Positions 29,158-37,863 of a DNA stretch of 56,592 nt are shown here, in pieces; position 1 is the stretch's first letter, and each line of letters starts with the position of its first letter. The DNA comes from a bacterium (GTDB taxonomy: Bacteria > Bacillota > Bacilli > Lactobacillales > Streptococcaceae), in assembly GCA_905221065.1 (NCBI GenBank), contig CAJNBS010000011.1:1-56592 (forward strand). Direction: 5' to 3'. Both the position numbers and the translations under genes were made by a program. The notes beneath the pieces were generated by a model. It was not told the origin of the DNA. It worked only from the letters and a program-made list of their open reading frames with translations, and did no database searches.

Positions 29158-30377
29158 TGCAATTTATTCCATATGACGACGAATTAGAAGTTATCAACGC
29201 TATACATAAGTATAATTCTAATGATTATACTGTTATCAGACTGACGCAAACTATGTTAAGTAAAAGTATTATCGATGCAAATGGTTTTTTAAGGAAGTTG
29301 TTGTTAGATAATGATTTATTGGATTTCGAAAAATTGACTGACAAAGTTTATTTAATGGCTAATCTTGTATTGGAAGACCAGCAACATGAAGTGAAAATAA
29401 GCTTCTATAAAGCCAATAAAAGAGGCGATGAGCGATTTTGGATATCTGGATTGGGAGAGTTCATTAAGTCATCTCAAATCCATGTAAACGACTTGATTTA
29501 TATAACCGTAAATAATCAAAAAGAACTTACATTATTTAATGTTACACATAGCATTCCTCAAAATAGCACTATTATAGAACTATTTGGACAAGATAAAGTT
29601 GAAGATTCACTAAATAGGTTAATTCCACAGATTAAAGCCATAGCAAGACAAGGCTTTCATAATAATTCTAAGGGGATAGGTAAGATTGCACCGAAAGACG
29701 CCGGAGATACCTTAGAATCACTTTTGGGAATTCAAACCAATAATAGCCAAGAAGCTGATTTTGAAGGAATCATCGAGCTGAAATCAAAATCTGCTAAAAC
29801 ACTAGATACTCTATTTACTCTACGTCCCAATTTTGAAGGAACACCTGTTGCAGAGTTTGAACCGAATGATAGAAGTAGGGTATCAGCATTTGCTCGCCTG
29901 TATGGCTATGATTCAGATAAGCATTTGGGATATAAAAGTCTATACATTACAATAGGTTCAGAGGAAAATCCTCAAAATAATCAAGGGTTTTATCTGGAAG
30001 TTAATGATAGAGATAATATTGTTGAGCTACGGAAACAGGAAAACAAGAAAAGTATTCTAGCTGCCTTTTGGACATTTAAAGCACTAGAGGAAGAATTACA
30101 TAAAAAACACCCAGCTACCTTATGGGTGAAAGTTGAATCCAAGATGGACGATGAAGTAGCACAATTCAAATATATTGAAGCTGAGTTAACCCGTTCACCA
30201 CAATTTATGACTTTTCTTTCCCTGATAAAATCAGGAGCAATTACCTATGACTGGCGAGGATATACAACGCTATCAGGAAAGTATGCAGGAAAAAATCACG
30301 GTAATGCTTGGCGGATAAAAAACAAACAAAGAAATTTGTTGTTTGGTAGTACAGAAGTAATTGATTTAAACATTTAG
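29157..30377 (+). CDS. Type II restriction endonuclease, MvaI/BcnI-like catalytic domain
   Basis: 406 aa. Residues about 175-400 look like the MvaI/BcnI family: E187 in GDTLESLLGI, then D201 and the E-x-K pair E207/K209 in DFEGIIELKSK, a PD-(D/E)XK nuclease core. Conserved Phe-Leu-Arg-Pro follows. Residues 1-170 form a separate domain without motifs I can name; it could bind DNA or regulate activity. The gene overlaps the controller by one base and precedes the Lamassu-like pair by 17 bp. Base composition is very AT-rich compared with the flanks, which fits mobile defence DNA. Confidence 0.8.
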   Translation: MQFIPYDDELEVINAIHKYNSNDYTVIRLTQTMLSKSIIDANGFLRKLLLDNDLLDFEKLTDKVYLMANLVLEDQQHEVKISFYKANKRGDERFWISGLGEFIKSSQIHVNDLIYITVNNQKELTLFNVTHSIPQNSTIIELFGQDKVEDSLNRLIPQIKAIARQGFHNNSKGIGKIAPKDAGDTLESLLGIQTNNSQEADFEGIIELKSKSAKTLDTLFTLRPNFEGTPVAEFEPNDRSRVSAFARLYGYDSDKHLGYKSLYITIGSEENPQNNQGFYLEVNDRDNIVELRKQENKKSILAAFWTFKALEEELHKKHPATLWVKVESKMDDEVAQFKYIEAELTRSPQFMTFLSLIKSGAITYDWRGYTTLSGKYAGKNHGNAWRIKNKQRNLLFGSTEVIDLNI

Positions 30378-30394
30378 CAAGATGGAGACGTTTT

Positions 30395-31330
30395 ATGGCA
30401 AAAGACAATGGTGGAGCAATTGCGCAAAAGGGATTCAATTATCAAAATTGTGTTATATCTTTAGTTGCGATTAGAAACTATAATAAGTCCAATTTTTCAA
30501 TATATGTTGAGACGGATGAGGATTTTGAAGTTACTTATGATGATAGCTATCATGCTTATATACAGGTCAAAGGTCAGAAAAACATGAGTCTCAAAAAGTT
30601 ATTACAAGAAACAAAGGAACGACCTTCTATCTTTGAAAAGAATCTTTCTTCAGGGACAAGCGATTCTATTTATAAAATTGTAGTATATAATTTTAAAGAA
30701 AGCGATTTAAAAGAAATGCAGGAACAGATAGATACAGAAGAACTTTTTTCTAGTTCATGGCTGTTATCTGATAATCAAAAGAAGGAAGTTAATAATCCGA
30801 AGGTAGATAATTTTGCTTTGGTAAAAACTGCTTTTGATAATAACATTATCAATGCTAAAACATTTTTAAAGGGAGAGATGGCAAATCAAAGGGTTTCTAT
30901 TGATAATAGAGATGATGTAATTATTAACGAATTATTGCAGCAAATTGTCCAAAAATCTGAAAAAGAAGTGCATACGATTGCAGATAAAGAACTCAAAAAG
31001 ATTACATCAGAAGAGCTAAATTTAATCTTACAAAAAGTAACTGCAAAGGCACGATTTGATAAAGAACTTGATAAATTTGGTTTTACTGAAATTAAGAATG
31101 AGAAAATAAAGAAAGAAGAAAAAAAGATTATATTAGAATATATAACTGCTAAAAAATCTGTCGTTAATTTTTTGAACAGTGATAAAAATAGTTTAGAAAA
31201 TGAATCGGTAACAACGTTAATACCTAAAACATTTATGTTATCTGAAATGGGAACATTATCAGAAAACAGTAGATATGCTGTAGGAATATCGGCGTATTGC
31301 GATATTTTGGAGGGAATTGCTAATGAGTAG
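30395..31330 (+). CDS. DUF4297/Cap4-type nuclease, Lamassu LmuA-like
   Basis: 311 aa. The N-terminus has the DUF4297 pattern: GGAIAQKGFNYQN (6-18), an acidic strand YVETDEDFEV (38-47), and IQVKGQ (56-61), a PD-(D/E)XK variant with Q57 and K59. The rest is helical and lysine/glutamate-rich, without recognised motifs. The next gene is an SMC-like ATPase whose start overlaps its end; nuclease plus SMC ATPase is the Lamassu architecture (LmuA/LmuB). It would cut DNA after phage or plasmid sensing. No third gene (LmuC) is seen. Alternative: a two-gene defence module of another type. Confidence 0.65.
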   Translation: MAKDNGGAIAQKGFNYQNCVISLVAIRNYNKSNFSIYVETDEDFEVTYDDSYHAYIQVKGQKNMSLKKLLQETKERPSIFEKNLSSGTSDSIYKIVVYNFKESDLKEMQEQIDTEELFSSSWLLSDNQKKEVNNPKVDNFALVKTAFDNNIINAKTFLKGEMANQRVSIDNRDDVIINELLQQIVQKSEKEVHTIADKELKKITSEELNLILQKVTAKARFDKELDKFGFTEIKNEKIKKEEKKIILEYITAKKSVVNFLNSDKNSLENESVTTLIPKTFMLSEMGTLSENSRYAVGISAYCDILEGIANE

Positions 31331-32978
31331 GATGACCATAAAAAGTCTTTTAATAGCAGATTACGAGAACGAAAAAGCGAACAAATTTGTATTTTCTGAT
31401 TCAGCAAACCTAATAGTTAGTAGTACGAATGGTGAAGGGAAATCTAGTCTAGTTAAATCAATTTACTATTCCTTAGGAGCAAATCTCAAATCATTTCCCA
31501 AGGGTTGGAATGCGGACAATTTTATTTTTCAATTAGAAGTTTTTATTGATGGTAATGAATTTTTGATCAAGAGACATAATAAAGTTATTTCTGTTTTAGA
31601 TAATAATGAAGTCAAACTGTTTGAAAACTTTGCAGAATACTATTTGTGGTTTCAAGAGAAACTTAAAATGAGGCTGGAATTAGTCAACAAAAGCAGTGAT
31701 AAAGCAAGTTTAGCTTCTGTTGAAGCCCTTTTTAGTCCAATGTATATTGATCAGGATAAAGCATGGGATGGTAAATTATTTAAAGATTCATTTGAAAGTT
31801 TAGGACGGTATAAATCAAATGATTTTCCCAAAAATGTTTTTGATTATTATCTAGGCATATCTGATAGTCAAATCGTTGATAAAGAAAGTAAAAAAAATGA
31901 GTATTTAAGGCAATTAGAATTAGTAAATGGAAGAATCAATCAGGTTCAGTCAGTATATAAAACATATCGTACTAAAAATAAAATTACTGAGACAGTTCCT
32001 AAAGATTTCAAAGACCTACAAAAAGAATTAGATTTTTATATTACCGAAACAGATAAGTTTTCTATAAAAATTACTGATAAGACTGGGGAATTATCTAAAG
32101 AAAAGATAAATCTTGATATATTAAATCAAGATTTAGAAGAGCTTAAAAAGTTATCAAGTAAGATTAAGGAGAGATTTTCTGAAATTAGACATGAATGTGT
32201 TTATTGCCATTCTATCTTAACTAGACAACAATCCCTAACACGCTTAGAACTGGAAGACAATGAACTTGCAATCAAGAGTCGAATAGATAGTATTTCTCAG
32301 CAAATTATGAAATCTAAAAGAATAGTTCAAGAAAAAGAAGAAGCTATAAAACAGCTACAAGAACAGTTTAATCAATATCATGAACGTTTAACTGAACTGA
32401 AACAATTATCTGATATTGATGAGTATGTGAATCAAAATGTTTTATCTGAACTAAAAAAGTTAGAGATTCAAGAAACTTCGGAAAAATCAAATCTTGACAA
32501 ATTGATTGGTGACATTACAAAAGAAATAAGGATGCTCAAAAAAGAGCTTAATCAGAGAGCGAAAACAATTGAAGGAGATTATGAAGCACTTAAAAATGAA
32601 CTTTCAATTCTAATTGGTTCAACAGGTATCACAGATAAAAAATTCCGTAATTTTGATAAGTTAAAGGGCAGTGGAACAAATTTAAATAAAGATTTATTGG
32701 TAATTTTTCTCGTTTATATGAACTTGATTGATAGTAAATCTATCACAAGTCTGCCATTTGCTATTGATTCATTCGTAAAAAATGAAACTGATGAAAAGGT
32801 TTTGAAAAAAATGTTCGACGCAATAAATTCAAAATTTCTAAGTTTAAAAAGTCAAACGTTCTTTTCGATTATTAGAGATAATTTGAAATATGTTGATTCG
32901 AAAGTTAATCAGGTTAACATAGAAAGCCCATTATTAAAGCGTGAATATTATAGCGATCTGTCTAAAGAAATTATATAA
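31323..32978 (+). CDS. SMC/Rad50-like ATPase with zinc-hook, Lamassu LmuB-like
   Basis: 551 aa. The P-loop is STNGEGKSS (34-42), where the usual first Gly is Ser. Heptad-rich helices span roughly 185-430, interrupted by CVYC (C292, C295), which looks like a Rad50 zinc hook. Then come a signature-like KGSGTNLNKD (448-457) and a Walker B segment LPFAIDSF (477-484). This gives a head, hook, head layout in a compact SMC. ATG 31323 is chosen for GGAGGG eight bases upstream; it overlaps the nuclease gene by 8 bp. In Lamassu this subunit senses DNA and releases or activates the nuclease. The family call is by architecture only. Confidence 0.68.
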   Translation: MSRMTIKSLLIADYENEKANKFVFSDSANLIVSSTNGEGKSSLVKSIYYSLGANLKSFPKGWNADNFIFQLEVFIDGNEFLIKRHNKVISVLDNNEVKLFENFAEYYLWFQEKLKMRLELVNKSSDKASLASVEALFSPMYIDQDKAWDGKLFKDSFESLGRYKSNDFPKNVFDYYLGISDSQIVDKESKKNEYLRQLELVNGRINQVQSVYKTYRTKNKITETVPKDFKDLQKELDFYITETDKFSIKITDKTGELSKEKINLDILNQDLEELKKLSSKIKERFSEIRHECVYCHSILTRQQSLTRLELEDNELAIKSRIDSISQQIMKSKRIVQEKEEAIKQLQEQFNQYHERLTELKQLSDIDEYVNQNVLSELKKLEIQETSEKSNLDKLIGDITKEIRMLKKELNQRAKTIEGDYEALKNELSILIGSTGITDKKFRNFDKLKGSGTNLNKDLLVIFLVYMNLIDSKSITSLPFAIDSFVKNETDEKVLKKMFDAINSKFLSLKSQTFFSIIRDNLKYVDSKVNQVNIESPLLKREYYSDLSKEII

Positions 32979-33018
32979 GTTAGAATCAAAAGTATACTTA
33001 CTAAAACAAGTAGGCTAC

Positions 33019-33059
33019 AAAAAAGCGGTCTTCAACGAAAAGTTGACAACCGCTTTTTA
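33019..33059. terminator. Bidirectional terminator between the defence island and pbuX
   Basis: AAAAGCGGT and ACCGCTTTT pair, extended by TTCAAC/GTTGA inside, with A and T runs on the two sides. Confidence 0.88.
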
Positions 33060-33071
33060 ATTATGCGACTT

Positions 33072-34337
33072 TCATGATTTCTTTTTATGATTTAATACGG
33101 CATTGAGGACAATGGCAAGTAGGCTGGCTACGACAATTCCGTTTGAGAAGAACATTTGGAAGGCTGTCGGCATGCTGACAAAGAGATTACTGTTGTTGAG
33201 TCCGACACCTGCAGCGATGGATACAGCTGCGATAAGGAAGTTATGTTCATTGTTAGCAAAGTCAACGCGGGCGAGGATTTGCATTCCTTGAATGGATACA
33301 AAACCAAACATCACTAGCATGGCACCACCAAGGACAGGGCTCGGAATGATTTGGGCAAGGGCGCCAAACTTAGGAAGGAGTCCAAGGAGAACCAGGAAAC
33401 CAGCTGCGTAGTAGATTGGCAGGCGAGTCTTGATACCTGATAATTTAACCAGACCAACGTTTTGTGAAAATCCTGTGTAAGGGAAGGTGTTAAAGATTCC
33501 TCCGAGAAGTACAGCTAAACCTTCTGCACGGTAACCGTTGCGCAGGCGTGTGCTGTCAATTGGGTCTTTCGTGATATCAGACAAGGCTAGGTAAACACCA
33601 GTTGACTCAACCATAGACACCGTTGCGATGATACACATCATGACAATAGATGAGATTTCAAAGGTTGGCATCCCAAAGTAGAGTGGAGTTGGGACATGGA
33701 CAAGTGGTGCTGCTGCAACAGGAGAGAAATCAACCAAGCCCATGGTAGCAGCAATGGCAGTTCCAACAACCAAACCAATCAAAATAGAGATAGACTTGAT
33801 AAATCCTTTGGTAAAGATGTTAATCAAGAGGATAATCAGAACAGTGATTGCTGCAAGTAAGAGACTTTGACCAGTTGGCTCTGGAACGTTATTTCCCATA
33901 TTTCCAATAGCGACAGGAATCAAGGTTAAACCAATCGTGGTAATAACAGATCCAGTTACGATAGATGGGAAGAGATTGGCTACTTTTGAGAAGATGCCTG
34001 AAACAAGAACCACGTAAATCCCTGATGCGATAAGGGCACCAAACATAGCACCACTACCATGGCTTTGACCAATCATAATCAAGGGAGCGACGGATTGGAA
34101 AGCAACTCCGAGAACGACTGGTAGTCCAATTCCAAAGTATTTGTTGAGTTGGAGTTGGAGGAAGGTTGCCACTCCGCACATGAAGATATCTGTGGAAATC
34201 AGGTAGGTCAACTGCTCAGCTGAATAGCCAAGGGCTGTCGCGATCATGATGGGAACCAGGATGGATCCTGAGTACATGGCTAGTAAGTGCTGCAAGCCAA
34301 GAACGGCTGCTTGTGAATGTTTTTCTTGAGTTTGCAT
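33072..34337 (-). CDS. pbuX: Xanthine permease
   Basis: 421 aa, about 12-14 membrane spans, NCS2 (nucleobase:cation symporter 2) family. The N-terminal LGLQHLLAMY segment and the central GYRAEGLAVLLGGIFNTFPYTGFSQNVG region (about 265-290) carry the family signature, with QNVG lining the binding site. It imports xanthine. The start codon shares one base with the xpt stop codon (TAATG), and both genes are under the purine riboswitch at 35050-35127. Confidence 0.93.
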   Translation of the reverse strand: MQTQEKHSQAAVLGLQHLLAMYSGSILVPIMIATALGYSAEQLTYLISTDIFMCGVATFLQLQLNKYFGIGLPVVLGVAFQSVAPLIMIGQSHGSGAMFGALIASGIYVVLVSGIFSKVANLFPSIVTGSVITTIGLTLIPVAIGNMGNNVPEPTGQSLLLAAITVLIILLINIFTKGFIKSISILIGLVVGTAIAATMGLVDFSPVAAAPLVHVPTPLYFGMPTFEISSIVMMCIIATVSMVESTGVYLALSDITKDPIDSTRLRNGYRAEGLAVLLGGIFNTFPYTGFSQNVGLVKLSGIKTRLPIYYAAGFLVLLGLLPKFGALAQIIPSPVLGGAMLVMFGFVSIQGMQILARVDFANNEHNFLIAAVSIAAGVGLNNSNLFVSMPTAFQMFFSNGIVVASLLAIVLNAVLNHKKKS

Positions 34338-34918
34338 TAGAGATCTGCCTCCTTAAATACGACTTGACCATTTTCAAAACGATCCAAGCGAGCGAGTGAT
34401 AGGACAGGGTAGCCTGCTTTTTCAAGCAAATCACGACCATCCTGGAAGGATTTTTCAATCACGATACCGATAGCTTCGACTTTGGCACCGGCCTGTTCGA
34501 TGATTTGAATCAAGCCTTTAGCTGCTTGGCCATTAGCAAGGAAATCGTCGATAATCAAGATCTTGTCCTCTGGTGAGAGGAATTTTCCAGCGATAGAAAC
34601 GGTGCTGGTCACTTGCTTGGTAAAGGAGTAGACTTCGGCAGTTAAGATGCCCTCGTTCATGGTGATGTTTTTAGCTTTTTTGGCAAAAATCATGGGAACG
34701 TTTAAGGCTTCAGCTGTAAAAACGGCTGGTGCAATGCCTGACGCTTCAATGGTCACAACCTTGGTAATGCCAGTAGCAGCGAATTTTTCCGCAAAAACCT
34801 TACCAATCTCTCGCATCAAGCTAAAGTCAACTTGGTGGGTTAAAAAGGAATCCACCTTGAGGATGTTATCACCCAAGATATGCCCATCCTTGAGGATGCG
34901 CTCTTCTAATAATTTCAT
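34337..34918 (-). CDS. xpt: Xanthine phosphoribosyltransferase
   Basis: 193 aa. It converts xanthine and PRPP to XMP. The PRPP-binding motif is [11 protein letters not shown] (about 122-132). GAGGT lies before the ATG. It is the first gene of xpt-pbuX and is preceded by a 130-bp leader with a purine aptamer and terminator. Usual family length. Confidence 0.94.
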   Translation of the reverse strand: MKLLEERILKDGHILGDNILKVDSFLTHQVDFSLMREIGKVFAEKFAATGITKVVTIEASGIAPAVFTAEALNVPMIFAKKAKNITMNEGILTAEVYSFTKQVTSTVSIAGKFLSPEDKILIIDDFLANGQAAKGLIQIIEQAGAKVEAIGIVIEKSFQDGRDLLEKAGYPVLSLARLDRFENGQVVFKEADL

Positions 34919-34980
34919 AAGACCTCCTAATGTCTAAAAGATGCTTCATTTGCTTGTTTAGAGTTTCTAGCAAGAAATAG

Positions 34981-35015
34981 AAAAAAGGACCTACTTAATC
35001 TCTAAGCAAGTCCCT
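34981..35015 (-). terminator. Riboswitch-controlled terminator before xpt
   Basis: On the minus strand AGGGACTTGCTTA pairs with TAAGTAGGTCCT (one mismatch, one bulge) and ends in TTTTTT. It is the expression platform of the purine riboswitch. Confidence 0.8.
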
Positions 35016-35049
35016 AAAATAGGCATGGCAAAAAAGACCATCCCCTCAA

Positions 35050-35127
35050 GCTAACTTACTTATTGTTAGGTGTTCCGGCACCTTGTAGAAACGTCGTGCC
35101 AATTCACGACATAAACAAGTAAAACGA
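35050..35127 (-). promoter_or_regulatory. Purine (guanine-type) riboswitch
   Basis: Minus strand: P1 TTACTTGT with the 3' strand AAGTAA, P2 GTCGTG-AATTGG-CACGAC, the joining segment GTTTCTAC, then P3 AGGTG-CCGGAAC-ACCT. The loop bases resemble those of purine aptamers that form the loop-loop contact. Together with xpt-pbuX downstream this identifies a guanine/xanthine riboswitch. I did not resolve the specificity pyrimidine with certainty. Confidence 0.85.
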
Positions 35128-35162
35128 TATTCAATTTTAAATAGGTTTGCGCCAATGTTTTT

Positions 35163-35191
35163 ATTTTACACTAAATAACTTTAGAAATCAA
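35163..35191 (-). promoter_or_regulatory. Promoter of xpt-pbuX
   Basis: On the minus strand TTGATT (35191-35186), 17 bp, TAAAAT (35168-35163), ending about 35 bp before the aptamer. Confidence 0.65.
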
Positions 35192-35290
35192 ATATTTTGT
35201 CAGTGTTTTGGAATGAAAAACGAACAAATTTAAGAAAAATAGACAAAATCTCAATTATAGGCTAACATTTAGAAGTATTTTCCATCATAA

Positions 35291-35337
35291 AAGACATATT
35301 ATCAAGATTCTTCAAGACCTGACAATATGCCTTTTTC
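35291..35337. terminator. Hairpin after the VOC gene
   Basis: GACATATTATCA and TGACAATATGCC pair across a 15-base loop with A-run and T-run flanks, so it could stop transcription both ways; the minus-strand VOC/exoA unit ends here. Confidence 0.65.
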
Positions 35338-35362
35338 TGATTTGAAAGATTTTTTCTATTCT

Positions 35363-35749
35363 CTATTCGCTAAATCTTAAAAAATAGCCATCTGGATCCA
35401 AAACTGCAAATTCATGAGGATATATAAAGCTATCTCCTACTCGAAATTCTCTTTTTGTCAGGGGACGATGGATAGGATAGTCAGCTTCCAGCAGTTTTTG
35501 GTGGAGCTGAGGAACATCTGCAATGCCAAAGGAAATATTGACACCGCGCCCGAAAGGATAGGTCAGCTGAGCTAATTCTTCTGCGCTACCTTCTTCTAGC
35601 ATAAGTTGGCAGTCTTCAAGCGAGAGGAAGAGAAATTTCTCCTCTGGACGCTCGTATTCGACAGAGAATCCTAGCAGGTTGCAGTAGAAGTGGCGTGATT
35701 TTTCGATGTCAGATACTACAAATTCAGGAATGACAGCTTGATAGTCCAT
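35363..35749 (-). CDS. VOC-superfamily (glyoxalase/bleomycin-resistance-like) protein
   Basis: 128 aa with the paired beta-alpha-beta-beta-beta modules of the vicinal oxygen chelate fold. FVVSDIEKSRHFYCNLLGF opens the first module and AVLDPDGYFLRFSE closes the second. Proteins of this size dimerise and may bind glycopeptide-type drugs or act on small metabolites; no specific reaction is assigned. It follows exoA by 11 bp on the same strand and is probably co-transcribed. Confidence 0.82.
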   Translation of the reverse strand: MDYQAVIPEFVVSDIEKSRHFYCNLLGFSVEYERPEEKFLFLSLEDCQLMLEEGSAEELAQLTYPFGRGVNISFGIADVPQLHQKLLEADYPIHRPLTKREFRVGDSFIYPHEFAVLDPDGYFLRFSE

Positions 35750-35760
35750 TCGTTTTCTCC

Positions 35761-36588
35761 TTAGAGTTCAATCTCCAAGACAATGGGTGTGTGGTCTTGG
35801 CGAGCTCCTGAGTCAATCATATCAGACTTGGTCACCTTGTCAGCCACGCGGTTGCTTGTCAGCCAGTAGTCGATTCTCCAGCCTGTATTGTTGATTTTAG
35901 AAGTCTTGCTGCGTTGTGCCCACCAAGTGTAGCGTTCTGGAACATCGCCATGAACATGACGGAAGGTGTCGGTAAATCCAGTTGCTAAAAGGTTGGTAAA
36001 TCCAGCACGCTCCTCGTCGGTAAATCCAGGTGAACGGCGGTTGCTAGCAGGATTTGCAAGGTCGATTTCATTGTGGGCCACATTGTAGTCGCCAGTCGCA
36101 AGAACTGGTTTTTCTTTGTCTAGTTTAGCTAAATACTCAGCATATTTGACATCCCAGACTTGGCGTTCTTCCAAGCGTTTGAGACCGTCGCCAGCGTTTG
36201 GTGTGTAAACTTGCGTTACGAAAAATTCATCAAATTCCAAGGTGATGATGCGGCCTTCCAAGTCCATGGTAGAAGGGGCACCGATTTCTGGGAAGCTGAT
36301 AGTTGGTGTGAGTTCTTTCTTATAGAGGAACATAGTACCAGCATAGCCTTTGCGGGCAGGTTCTTGGGAAGAGCGCCACGTATTTTCGTAGTCTGGGAAG
36401 AGTTCAGCTAAAATTTCCAAGTGTTTCTTTGTAGGCCCCTTGGCAGAAAGCTTGGTTTCTTGGATAGCAATGATATCAGCATTTTCAGCGACCAAGGTTT
36501 GTAGGACTTCTTGGGACAATTTGGCGCGTGCTGAGTCACTAGTTAGGGCTGCGTTGAGGGAATCAATATTCCATGAGATGAGTTTCAT
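35761..36588 (-). CDS. exoA: Exodeoxyribonuclease III / AP endonuclease
   Basis: 275 aa EEP-family nuclease. It cleaves DNA at abasic sites and degrades 3' ends in base excision repair. Motifs: SWNID (4-8), AIQETKLS with the metal-binding Glu, GDYNVAHNEIDLANP, and the terminal RQDHTPIVLEI with catalytic Asp-His. The start and length match pneumococcal ExoA. Confidence 0.95.
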   Translation of the reverse strand: MKLISWNIDSLNAALTSDSARAKLSQEVLQTLVAENADIIAIQETKLSAKGPTKKHLEILAELFPDYENTWRSSQEPARKGYAGTMFLYKKELTPTISFPEIGAPSTMDLEGRIITLEFDEFFVTQVYTPNAGDGLKRLEERQVWDVKYAEYLAKLDKEKPVLATGDYNVAHNEIDLANPASNRRSPGFTDEERAGFTNLLATGFTDTFRHVHGDVPERYTWWAQRSKTSKINNTGWRIDYWLTSNRVADKVTKSDMIDSGARQDHTPIVLEIEL

Positions 36589-36659
36589 AAAGTTACCTTT
36601 TTCATTCAGATTATAGATTTTATTATACCAAAAAATGGTCTATTTCCCCAACGTATGGC

Positions 36660-36688
36660 TTGAAAAATCACTCTCTTTCGTTTATAAT
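36660..36688 (+). promoter_or_regulatory. Promoter of the DUF3290/DUF421 pair
   Basis: TTGAAA (36660-36665), 17 bp, TATAAT (36683-36688), followed by GAAAGGGAGTG before the ATG. Confidence 0.75.
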
Positions 36689-36721
36689 GAAGAATGATTT
36701 TATGAAAGGGAGTGAAAATAA

Positions 36722-37177
36722 ATGAAATTTTACTCATATGACTATGTACTTAGCCAAATCAGTCAACAAAATGGCATCATGATTGGCTTTGGGATTGTGC
36801 TCCTAGCTATCACAGGATTTTTTGCCTTTAAGGCCTATCGAGATAAAAAGGGGACTAAGTTTCGGGAATTGGTCATGATTTTGGCCTTGACCTTAGTAGC
36901 CATGCTTTTGGTGACAATTTCAAAATACCAGACCAATCAAGCCTCTAACAATCAATTTCAAACTTCACTTCATTTTATAGAGGTTGTTTCCAAAGACTTG
37001 GGGGTGGATAAATCAGAAGTCTATGTCAATACTTCTGCAGCCACTGATGGAGCGCTTGTCAAGGTAGGTCCAAATTTCTACCGTGCCATGAACGGGAGCG
37101 AGCCAGACAAGTATCTTTTAGAGAAATTAGAATTGAATCAAACAGACGCTATTGAATTGGTGGAGGTAAATAAATGA
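36722..37177 (+). CDS. DUF3290 membrane protein
   Basis: 151 aa with two N-terminal membrane spans (about 18-38 and 51-67) and a soluble C-terminal part facing, by charge, the outside or membrane surface. It is always seen beside a DUF421 protein in related genomes as far as I recall, and here its stop overlaps the DUF421 start. The function is unknown; the pair is likely a membrane complex. Confidence 0.82.
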   Translation: MKFYSYDYVLSQISQQNGIMIGFGIVLLAITGFFAFKAYRDKKGTKFRELVMILALTLVAMLLVTISKYQTNQASNNQFQTSLHFIEVVSKDLGVDKSEVYVNTSAATDGALVKVGPNFYRAMNGSEPDKYLLEKLELNQTDAIELVEVNK

Positions 37178-37809
37178 CACTCAACTATATGGAAATTTTA
37201 ATCAAACTGGCCTTGGGGCTCTTCTCGCTTGTTTTTGTTATCAATGTGACAGGAAAGGGGAACCTAGCACCTAACTCTGCGACAGACCAAATTCAGAACT
37301 ATGTTCTTGGTGGAATCATCGGTGGGGTAATTTACAATAGTTCTATCAGTATTCTCCAGTATGCAGTGATTTTGATGATGTGGACGATTTTGGTCTTGAC
37401 CCTCAAGTGGCTCAATAACAATGTTCGTTTTGTGAAACGCTTGATTGATGGTAAACCGACTCTGCTCATCAAAAATGGGCAGATTGACCCAGAAGCCTGT
37501 CGTTCAGTTGGTTTGTCTGCAGCGGATGTAGCCCTCAAACTTCGTAGCCAAGGGATTTTCCAGATGAAGCAAGTCAAACGAGCTGTGCAGGAGCAAAATG
37601 GCCAACTCATCGTGGTCCAAATGGGGGATGAAAATCCTAAGTATCCAGTTGTGACTGACGGTGTGATACAAGTCGATGTTTTGGAGTCGATTGGTCGTAA
37701 CGAAGAATGGCTGCTTGATAACCTCAGCAAGCAAGGGCATGACAATGTAGCCAATATCTTTATAGCTGAGTATGACAAGGGTGCGGTCACAGTCGTAACC
37801 TATGAATAA
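37174..37809 (+). CDS. DUF421 (YetF-like) membrane protein
   Basis: 211 aa: three N-terminal membrane spans, then the YetF-type soluble domain with GKPTLLIKNGQID (about 89-101) and LRSQGIFQMKQVKRAVQEQNG, the family core. It overlaps DUF3290 by 4 bp. Related YetF/YdfS proteins have been linked to spore or envelope physiology in bacilli, but no role is known in streptococci. Confidence 0.85.
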   Translation: MTLNYMEILIKLALGLFSLVFVINVTGKGNLAPNSATDQIQNYVLGGIIGGVIYNSSISILQYAVILMMWTILVLTLKWLNNNVRFVKRLIDGKPTLLIKNGQIDPEACRSVGLSAADVALKLRSQGIFQMKQVKRAVQEQNGQLIVVQMGDENPKYPVVTDGVIQVDVLESIGRNEEWLLDNLSKQGHDNVANIFIAEYDKGAVTVVTYE

Positions 37810-37810
37810 G

Positions 37811-37844
37811 AAAAACCTGGGGTCTTGGCCTCAGGTTTCTATTT
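37811..37844 (+). terminator. Terminator after DUF421
   Basis: AAACCTG...CAGGTTT with an internal GG/CC extension and TCTTGG loop; the T-tract is short, so readthrough to the ABC genes is possible. Confidence 0.6.
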
Positions 37845-37863
37845 GCAATCAGAAAGGGATTTT

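Noticed and set aside
36160..36411. Plus-strand frame opposite exoA
   Set aside because: Shadow of exoA with no ribosome site or similarity.
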